DNA of 64,000 bases, taken from the NCBI GenBank assembly GCA_032358255.1, contig JAULBX010002224.1, positions 62,001-126,000 of the forward strand, written 5' to 3'. The stretch's first letter is position 1. Every line of letters begins with the position of its first letter. Both the position numbers and the translations under genes were made by a program. The notes beneath the pieces are model-generated. The model ran no database searches and had not been told where the DNA came from. It was given only the letters and a program-made list of their open reading frames with translations. Shown here one piece after another: positions 56,934 to 64,000 of the stretch. This DNA comes from Heterotrichella gracilis (lineage: Eukaryota; Sar; Xanthophyceae; Tribonematales; Xanthonemataceae).

Positions 56934-59871
56934 ATGGAATCAAATTATTCCTTCATCGACGTGAGCATCCGTAGCGGAGTGGCGACGATTGAGCTTGCCA
57001 GACCTAAAAAGTCCAATGCTGTCCATTTACCGTTGCTGAAAGAGCTAGTTCAGGTGCGACCCTCAAGCATCCTACCCTTTGATGCTCCCTAAACTACTGC
57101 AGTGTGGTGACACCAAATAAACGCGAGTGGCCAAAACTCCGACACCCAATGCAGGCTCTGGAACAACTTCCGAAGCAGGCACAAGACGTCCGCGTGGTAA
57201 GTTGCAACACCTTGCAACAGCTATTGTTGCTTACTTGCCAACCACGGGTTGGCTGCCAATATGTGCGGCATGTCCATGTCCAATGCATGCCATAGCCTGG
57301 CGCCGCTCAAGGTGCTTGCAGTTGTGCGCAACTCGTTCTTGGAACTACTGTATTAGTGCCTGTGCAAGGGTGGCCATCAGGCTGCTGAGATGCTCACAGC
57401 AAATGACTGCCCCCACCCTAAACCCTAAATCCTAACTTGCACCTACTTGGTGGAGCATGCTCAGCGGGGGTTCCACCTGAATCTTTTCACCACTGAAGCA
57501 TGCAGCACCCACAAGAGACTTGGTGACCATTCAGGTTGTTTTAAAGGGCCAAGGAAAGAACTTTTGCGGAGGCATCGACCTCCAAGCACTGAGTGAAACG
57601 GTTATGGGTTCCAGCAGCAGCTGCCCTGGCAGGCAGCGATACAACCTCCGAGAATCCATCCTACAGCTACAAGTAATGGGTGAATTACAAGCAAACAGAC
57701 TTGTATATTTTTCCATGCACTGGCACGAGTTGTAAATCAAATAGCGTCATTGATTCATAGTCCCAGCTTCATGGTTGGTGAGACTGTTGTGGTTGGCTGA
57801 CTGGTGGGTGGTGTGGGTGCAGGATACGGTGTCTGCATTGGAGCGCACCCCCTTCCCTGTTGTGGCTGCTGTGCATGGTGCGTGATGCGGGTGGTGGTGC
57901 TGCTGGTACTGTGTACCGCTGGTGCCATGCACATGCCATGATAATGATAATGATGATTTGCCTGCAGCCGATGCAACTGATAATGATGACCATTTAGTTT
58001 ACGGTTCACAGCAAAATCTGTGCAGCCTGTCGTATCATGTGGTGTATGTACATATGTGCAATAATGCAGCATACATGTCTCCCGTGCCTGCATTTGCATG
58101 TGAAGTTGATTTGTTCTCCACATGGTCCTCCCAGGTGCCTGTGTGGGTGCTGGAGTGGATATTATCACCGCATGCGACATCCGCCACTGCTGCACAGGCG
58201 CCACGTTCTGTGTCAAGGTGAGGATGCCAGGGTTATGCTGCCGCATCTCCACGCAATGCCTCACATTGTGCACCTCTAATTGGCTCCCTGGAATTGGAAC
58301 CGCCCTACCCGGGAGTTGCCTAATGCTTGGAAGGACTACGGCGGGCACTTCATGATGACTCTGTTGCTATGTTACTGTGCGCGTATACACAGTGTGATCC
58401 GCTGTGGTGACGATTTGACACCCCCTGTGTTTTTGTTGTGTGTAGGAGGTCGACCTGGGTATCACTGCTGACATGGGCACCTTGCAGCGCCTGGGGCCAG
58501 TAGTGGGATATGGTACGTATTCTTGCCACAATGCATGGCCACACATCACACAGCATATGGGCCGTAGGCCTCACCTGCCATTATCAATGTTGTTGCAAAG
58601 CTGGGAAAATAGCAAGAATGGCCTACCGTGCAATAAATAACATTACTGGCATTACTGACTTGTGTGAAAAGGTGGAATGCTGCCAATGCTACCCAGGATG
58701 CATGCGGGCCAATTCCCTTCCCCTCAATGACTGCTGGCACTGCCATGGACCTGTCGCTTGCTATTGCAAAATGTAAAGAGTTGATGCAAGATTTACAAGA
58801 TTTTGTCTGACAGTCACATTCAGGGAGCCAACCTGGGCTCGCAAGACTGTTTAAGGCGCTGATGCATAGAAACGTATCTGAACATTGAACCTCCCTTTTA
58901 TTATTACTTGTGTGTAAAATGCTTTACGTCCTTTTTTATTTGGTCCTCCCAATGGTCCACACAGGTGCGGCCATGGACCTGTCGCTCACTGCACGCACCA
59001 TCAGCGGGGAGGAGGCGTGCCAGATGCACCTGGTGTCAAAGTGCCATGCGGACCATGGCGCAATGAACAAGGCAAGTGCCGCCAGCATCAAACTATGGGT
59101 GGCAACTGGCTGCTGATTGTCACTTCCTGGAGAATATTGGTTGGCGCCTGCCTGATGGTGTAATCGTTAACTTTTTATAGCCTATTCCCTTTCCCTTTCC
59201 CTTTTTGCTCTTTCCAATTCCGTTCTTCCTTTTCCTTGTTCCTTTTTTACCTTTCCCTTTTCCCATCTCCTTTTTAGAAATGTTTTTCTCTTCATCTTTT
59301 CCCTTTCCTTTTCCGTGTTCCTTTGTGGAGGTGCCCCCTTCATCAGACCTGTTAGCACCAACACCCGGTCAAGCACAGGGGCACATGCATTGCATACTGA
59401 CGCATGACGTGAACCCCCTGCAGGCAGTGGATCAGCTGGCACTCGAGCTGGCTGCCAAGTCACCGCTGGCCCTGGCGGGCACCAAGAGGGTGCTGCTGCA
59501 CTCAAGGTGGGGATTCTAAATATTGTGTATGGCGGTCACAGAGCGGGGACCTTCACCTTGAGCCATACTCCTGCAGTACAAAGCACAGCAGACAAATGGA
59601 CAGAAATTAGCAGCTGGGACCATTTGATATAACGTTATTGACAACCATCCATGATCTGATCACTCTCCCTGCGCACCGCCCATAATCTCATCTTCTTGCC
59701 CATCCTCACAATCACCCCTCCTTGCCCGCCACCTGCAGAGACCACCCATCTGTGTCCGGTGGCCTGGATTACATCGCCACGTGGAACGCCGCGGTGCTGC
59801 AGTCAGACGACCTCAGGGAGGCGGTGCAGGCGTATGCACAGGGGAGGAAACCGGTGTACGCAAGGCTGTGA
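56934..59871 (+). CDS. Delta3,5-delta2,4-dienoyl-CoA isomerase (ECH1/DCI1-like), peroxisomal
   Basis: Crotonase-fold isomerase of unsaturated fatty-acid beta-oxidation. Exons: 56934-57053, 57155-57196, 57535-57672, 57823-57877, 58135-58217, 58446-58512, 58965-59071, 59424-59506, 59739-59871; phases close, 275 residues. First oxyanion region: LKGQGKNFCGGIDLQAL. Second: AAVHGACVGAGVDIITACDI. The acidic catalytic residues of dienoyl-CoA isomerases are supplied by VKEVDLGITADMGTLQRLGP, with Glu and Asp conserved. The sequence ends KPVYARL; ARL fits the peroxisomal PTS1 rule [SAC][KRH][LM]. Intron 7 begins AAG|GCAAGT, the consensus GC-AG donor. Parts of the seventh and last exons are duplicated nearby (58742-58758 and 59879-59931). 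Confidence 0.93.
58742..58986 (+). repeat. Shadow copy of the start of isomerase exon 7
   Basis: Bases 58742-58758 are identical to 58970-58986 (GCCATGGACCTGTCGCT), with looser similarity on both sides. The upstream copy lies in the preceding intron and lacks a long open frame. Confidence 0.8.
59185..59330 (+). repeat. Polypyrimidine CCCTTT-type tract in an isomerase intron
   Basis: About 145 bp of CCCTTT and TTCC variants in the GC-AG intron, ending near a possible branch/acceptor zone. It is simple-sequence DNA with no coding value. Confidence 0.85.
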
Positions 59872-59931
59872 ACCAAGGGAGGCAGTGCAGCCGGATGCCC
59901 AGGGAGGGAACCGGTGTACGCAAGGCTGTGG
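59818..59931 (+). repeat. Tandem copy of the isomerase CDS end
   Basis: The last 18 codons at 59818-59871 recur at 59879-59931 with few mismatches (GGAACCGGTGTACGCAAGGC shared). The second copy has TGG where the first has the TGA stop, so it lies entirely in the 3' untranslated region. Confidence 0.9.
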
Positions 59932-61146
59932 ACCAGCCTTGCATACCCCCTTTTTTAAATCTGCTCTCTCCTGGGAGGAGACCGCTGTATGCTGTGCAGA
60001 AAGCCTTTGAGGGATACATGAAGGGGTATGGGAGGGAGAGCGTGTGAGGCCCAATGGACCCTGGCAAAGGGTTCCGTGACAGTTGTCTGATTGGGGGCGA
60101 CCTAGCCGTTATTGTGGAGGGAGGGTGATGCTCTCCTTTGTCTTGAACTTGCACGTCTGAGCATGGACGGGATAAAATGTTTCTACCTGAAGGAGCAGAA
60201 GTTTCCTTTTTTGGTTTCAACAGATTCTGCAATTTCAACCAGATTATATTTTAGTTTTCATTGCTTGGTCTTGCCTCCATCTTGCTGCCCTGGCTTAGCG
60301 GAGTAGCACTGTTCAGCCTGCCAGTAGTACTGCAAGCTTCAGAGTGGTGGAACTTTTTAAGTTCACATTCAGATCTGGGACAACGTTGACAGTGAGTGAA
60401 CGCTTGAAGTACAATATTCAGATAATGTACCCGGTGATGTTACATGTACAGGCCTGGAAAGCCTGATTGCGCACCTTCATAGGCGATACACTGTCATGTG
60501 CCTGCTAGGCTACACATGGCGGTAATACAGCTGTAATACACATGGATGATGATCATGACACTGTCAGTGACAACAAATTTCTTGGGCTATCAAATTGCAA
60601 AAAAATACTGTCATAGCAGCCGCTGCAACTGCACGTATCAGACAGCTGCCTAGTGGACCCTGTTGGTCCAACAGAGTACTGTACCACCCGCCACAAGTGA
60701 TACTGGGTAATTCAATGCCTCCACTCGATTGACCTGTCTCATAATTGTGCTCTGTACCCCACCAGTCAGCATCCTCCGCCCTTCATCATAAACAATCCGA
60801 GCGTTTCCACCAGTGGCCCATTGAATGCTATCACGATAATTGCCATGTGAATGGATCCTCCCATTCCCCACAACCCTGCTGACATGATTCTTATCATGCA
60901 GTCCCACCCCACAATCTTCTGCACTTGGCTCAGTCCAGGATCCATTGTCCCGCCCTGCTATGCTCCCTCTGCCCCATTGATAGTGACCCCCTCCAGGAGG
61001 TTTCCTCACCCCCTTTCTCAGCTGCATAAGTAAACAAAACTGGCACACCCCTCCCTCCTGCAAGTTGCTAGGGCTCCCCCCATCTGTCCTACCCCCCATT
61101 TCCCTCCCCCCACACCCCACCCGCATCTGCGCTACCCTCCAGCCGC
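59872..61146. other. 1.3 kb convergent 3' region
   Basis: Between the isomerase stop and the RNA polymerase stop. The start is the duplicated CDS end. A minus-strand open frame of 174 codons at 60650-61174 overlaps the polymerase stop and shows no motif, so it is not called. Confidence 0.45.
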
Positions 61147-64000
61147 TCAGCTGAAGAAGTACTCCGAGTTGCACACCTCATCCAGATCCAAATCCCCCAC
61201 CACGGGCAACTCAGGGAATTCCACCCCCGGGTACTTGATCATGAAATCGTCCCGCAGCATCTCCAGCAGCGGCTGCGAATGCAGCTCCACAAACTTCTCC
61301 CTGATGAGCCGGTTCATGGTGTCAACGCTGCCCGCGTGGGTCCAGAAGGAGTCGTGCACGCCGGCAAAGGCCAGGCCTGTAGGGGATGGGGAGGGGTGGG
61401 GGGTGACAAGGGGGTGGTGGGGGGGCAGAAAACTTGCAACGTCCGTGTTTTACACAGCCGGAATCCATCCACCCCACCTTACAGACATAGCACCCACGCC
61501 CTACCAGCATGGCACCCCCACCCCCCACCCCCTACCCACCTGCTTCCTTGCACGCAGACCCTAAACCCTAAACCCTAAACATAGGATCCCCAACCCACCT
61601 GCTTCCTTGCACGCCGATGCCGTCATCATCATGTGGCTGGAGTCGATAGAGTGGATGTAGTTTGGCGGGAAGGCCGACCGCTGGCGCTGCTTCTGTATGG
61701 GCAGGCTGTCGTTGTTCTCCACAATCACCAGGCGCTGGAGCACGGTGCGCACGTGCGAGCGGTCCTGCAGGGGGGCGAAAGGGTGGTGAGTGGTGGTGTG
61801 AACTGAGCGAGTACACAGTGCACAGTGACGATGTGCTTGCCAGGAATTACCATCATAGCGCTAGTTTTCGTAATTGCGTGCTGTGTAGTTACGCTAGCAT
61901 GTACCACATGCAGGGGGGGTATGGAGCAGGAAGTGTACACCTTTTGCTTGATAGCTCACAGGCATTGAACAAATAAAGAGGGACAGCAAGACCAATCACG
62001 TCCCCCCGATACCTAATGCCAAAGCAACCTCACACTGGTTCCTTAAGGTTTTTGGTCTACACCGGCATTGTGATACACCGCCCACCCCCACAACCCCTCC
62101 CTTCACACCCACCTTCCTCCTGTTCCACACGACTATTCATATGGTTCATAGGGTTTTTATCGCCTTCTAAAGGTTTTATAGGGTTTCCTGCCATCATCCC
62201 ACCCACCTTCCTCCTGTATGGCTGCACCACCGGCAGGCCCAGCGGCGTGCTCCACATGACTGCCTGGTCCGCGTGTGCAATGCGGCGCGCGCAGTCCGCC
62301 AGCCAGTGCATGATGTGCTTGGCGCTCTGGAACATCTCGTGGAGGCTGGTCAAGGTGACCTGGGGGGTAGGGGAGGGGGTGAGCGGGTGGCGGGTGGGAA
62401 TGGGCGGGGGTTGCAAGGAGTGGGTGAGGTGGTTATTGGGTATGACTTGCGGGGGGAGGTAGATGGTAGCGCGGTGGAGATGAGGGGTACAGCTGGCATG
62501 AGGGTTGTAGATTAGGGTTTTTAGTTCCAACTGCCTCACAGCACCATGTGCAGTACTGCAACATGCCATCCTCCCTCCCCTCCTCAACTAACCCTCCGGC
62601 CCCCTCCTTCACCTTCTTCACCAGCCCGAGCATCACAGCACAACACCAATCCACCCAATCAACCCCCACCCCCACTCACCCTGGCACCGTAGCACGATGT
62701 CCGGTACAGTGAGATGTCGTCCTCCCACCCGCGCTCCCTCAGCCGGTTGCCGATCTGCGTGCGCGCCCCCACAAAGGTGACGCCGTACACCGAGGTCATC
62801 ACCGTTTGCTTCACAAGCTTGCGATCCACGTGGGGCAGCAGCAGCTGGGCGTATTGGCTGCCCTTCTCGGCGTCTGCCCTCACGCGCTCCAGCACCTGCA
62901 GGGGAGAGGATGGTTGGGGAGCTTTTTAAGGGTTTTAGGGTGGCTGGTAGAGGGGCACAGGAGAAGGTGGGTTGGGATGCAATGCAACTGGTTCACAGCC
63001 TAGTCGGATCGCATGCATTGCCAAAAACCGGAAGCAGCTGCGCATTGCTGCAGATTAAATCACAGCTCTTGCAATCCGGTCCCATCCGTTCCTCTGTATT
63101 TCCACACGCTACAGCGCTGCAAAGTATCCAAACTCATAGGGCATACGCAAAGACCCTACACCTTAGCCACCCACCAGCGCTGCGACCCCATTAAACACCT
63201 CCTGTGGCCCCTCTGCACATAACCCTAAACCCTGACCCTAGCCACCCACCAGCGCTGCAATGCCGTTGTACACGTCCTGCGGCCTCTCGGCCGGCCTCAG
63301 GTTGACTGCCGCCCCCCCCAGCGAGTCCCTGCCCAGCGCCGCATAGTGCTGCAGCCCGTTGCAGGACCCGTCCTGGTGCACCGGCAGGTGGCTCATGAAC
63401 TGCTGGGGGTCGTCGCACTGCAGCAAGGGGATAGAAGAACATCAGTTGGATGATGTGAGGTGATACAATGCATTTAATTCTCTGCAGTTTTGATGCAACA
63501 GCAATACAAATATGGCTTTCGCCCGTGGTACTAGGGTCATCCCTTCCCCAATTTAATTTACAAGTATTTTGACAGTGGTACAAAATACCATTCCAGTTGG
63601 TTACGTTTCCCTTGTACCCTAATCCCTCAAAAGCCTTGTACCCTGATCCTCAAAACCCTACACCCCCCTACCATACCCACCCGGCCCCTCACCTGCAGCG
63701 CGTTGCGCATCTCAATGCAGGCCGCCAGGCACTGCCAGGGCGAGTCCGCCTCCAGCCACCAGGAGTGCTCGGGGCGCGATTCAGAGCCGTTGAGCGGGTC
63801 GTCTGCGCTGGCCAGCACCAGGTGCAAGCGGTCATCCACAAACTGGCGCCGGTCCTCGAAGGACAGCTTGTCAGCGCCGCGACCATAGAGATTGGCCACC
63901 TGCGGTGGGTGGGGTGGGGAATTAGGTGCAGGAAATTAGGTCCATTTTGGTCTAGGTTTTCTCTCGTGTTGTATTGAAACAAACGGTTTGCTACGCCAAG
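61147..64000 (-). CDS. Phage-type (T7-like) organellar RNA polymerase, C-terminal part
   Basis: Single-subunit DNA-directed RNA polymerase of mitochondria or plastids (RpoT/POLRMT family). Minus-strand exons in the window: 63899-63693, 63417-63250, 62895-62680, 62359-62207, 61764-61599, 61376-61147; phases close, 379 C-terminal residues. The 5' part is outside the window, and 63900-64000 is intron. Catalytic motifs of the T7 fold are present: [18 protein letters not shown] (first catalytic Asp), [20 protein letters not shown] (the Lys and Tyr of the O helix), [12 protein letters not shown], and [12 protein letters not shown] (second catalytic Asp). The protein ends SEYFFS, like the FFxN/FFS ends of plant RpoT. 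Three introns carry shadow copies of exon edges. Mitochondrial versus plastid targeting cannot be judged without the N-terminus. Confidence 0.94.
61535..61614. repeat. 21 bp exon-end direct repeat bracketing a CCCTAAA tract
   Basis: CCCACCTGCTTCCTTGCACGC occurs at 61535-61555 and 61594-61614. The right copy spans the end and donor of RNA polymerase exon 61764-61599. The tract at 61559-61580 is three perfect CCCTAAA units plus one base. Confidence 0.95.
62106..62217. repeat. 18 bp exon-end direct repeat around TAGGGTTT units
   Basis: CACCCACCTTCCTCCTGT occurs at 62106-62123 and 62200-62217. The right copy spans the end and donor of RNA polymerase exon 62359-62207. Degenerate TAGGGTTTTTAT and TATAGGGTTT units lie between. 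Confidence 0.9.
63164..63288. repeat. Exon-end direct repeat around a CCCTAAACCCT tract
   Basis: Bases 63164-63183 are identical to 63239-63258, and weaker similarity continues to 63213 and 63288. The right copy spans the end and donor of RNA polymerase exon 63417-63250. ACCCTAAACCCTGACCC lies between at about 63222-63238. Confidence 0.92.

Noticed and set aside
60650-61174. 174-codon minus-strand open frame
   Set aside because: It overlaps the stop of the RNA polymerase in another frame and shows no family signature; more likely a chance frame in the 3' region.
1-64000. Bacterial or organellar origin, operons and ribosome binding sites
   Set aside because: Genes are split by many GT-AG introns with conserved phase, and contents are nuclear; no operon structure exists.
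1-64000. tRNA, rRNA and CRISPR elements
   Set aside because: No cloverleaf with a T-loop signature, no rRNA core sequence and no regularly spaced repeat-spacer array were found by reading.

Overview
The window is nuclear DNA of a green alga (Chlorophyta; trebouxiophyte- or chlorophycean-like, class not certain). Protein genes are cut into many short exons with GT-AG introns. The interspersed telomere-type motif is the plant/algal TTTAGGG. The gene set is plant/algal: an XB3-type ankyrin-RING ligase, an ARG1-type J protein, a glutaredoxin-DEP-DUF547 fusion, a plant-type mitochondrial bL17, a phage-type organellar RNA polymerase and a beta-carbonic anhydrase with a membrane tail. No rRNA, tRNA, CRISPR array or intact transposon was recognised. 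Exon limits were placed by eye from homology, splice sites and codon phase, and nearly every gene closes in phase.

Layout. 1-6.7 kb: a DUSP ubiquitin protease (minus, 3' part outside the window) head-to-head with an XB3/XBAT-like E3 ligase (plus). 7.7-14.8 kb: an RlmI-like rRNA methyltransferase (minus) divergent from a glutaredoxin-DEP-DUF547 protein (plus). 16.2-24.8 kb: a tail-anchored beta-carbonic anhydrase (minus) divergent from an ankyrin-coiled-coil-MYND protein (plus) that carries several apparent one-base deletions. 25.6-32.5 kb: a secreted M20 dipeptidase, a DnaJ-type zinc-finger plastid protein and mitochondrial bL17 (all minus). 33-43.5 kb: four neighbouring glycan genes: GT31, a sterol-glucosyltransferase-like GT fused to an FkbM methyltransferase, GT90 and a Fringe/GT31-like enzyme. 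43.9-55.3 kb: a SWSAP1-like RecA-fold ATPase, two J-domain proteins (one mitochondrial-like, one ARG1-like) and Mo25. 56.9-59.9 kb: a peroxisomal-type dienoyl-CoA isomerase. 61.1-64 kb: the C-terminal part of a T7-like organellar RNA polymerase (minus, 5' part outside the window).

Two things stand out. First, many exons have a 17-70 bp 'shadow' copy of their own edge, splice site included, lying in the adjacent intron. Several pairs are separated by short TTTAGGG/CCCTAAA tracts, in the order copy - telomeric tract - copy (best case 21679-21762). This looks like staggered-break fill-in plus telomeric-repeat addition at exon edges, leaving decoy splice sites and pseudo-exons. Second, the four adjacent glycan genes, including the unusual GT-FkbM fusion, may form a small pathway cluster for a methylated wall or glycoprotein glycan.
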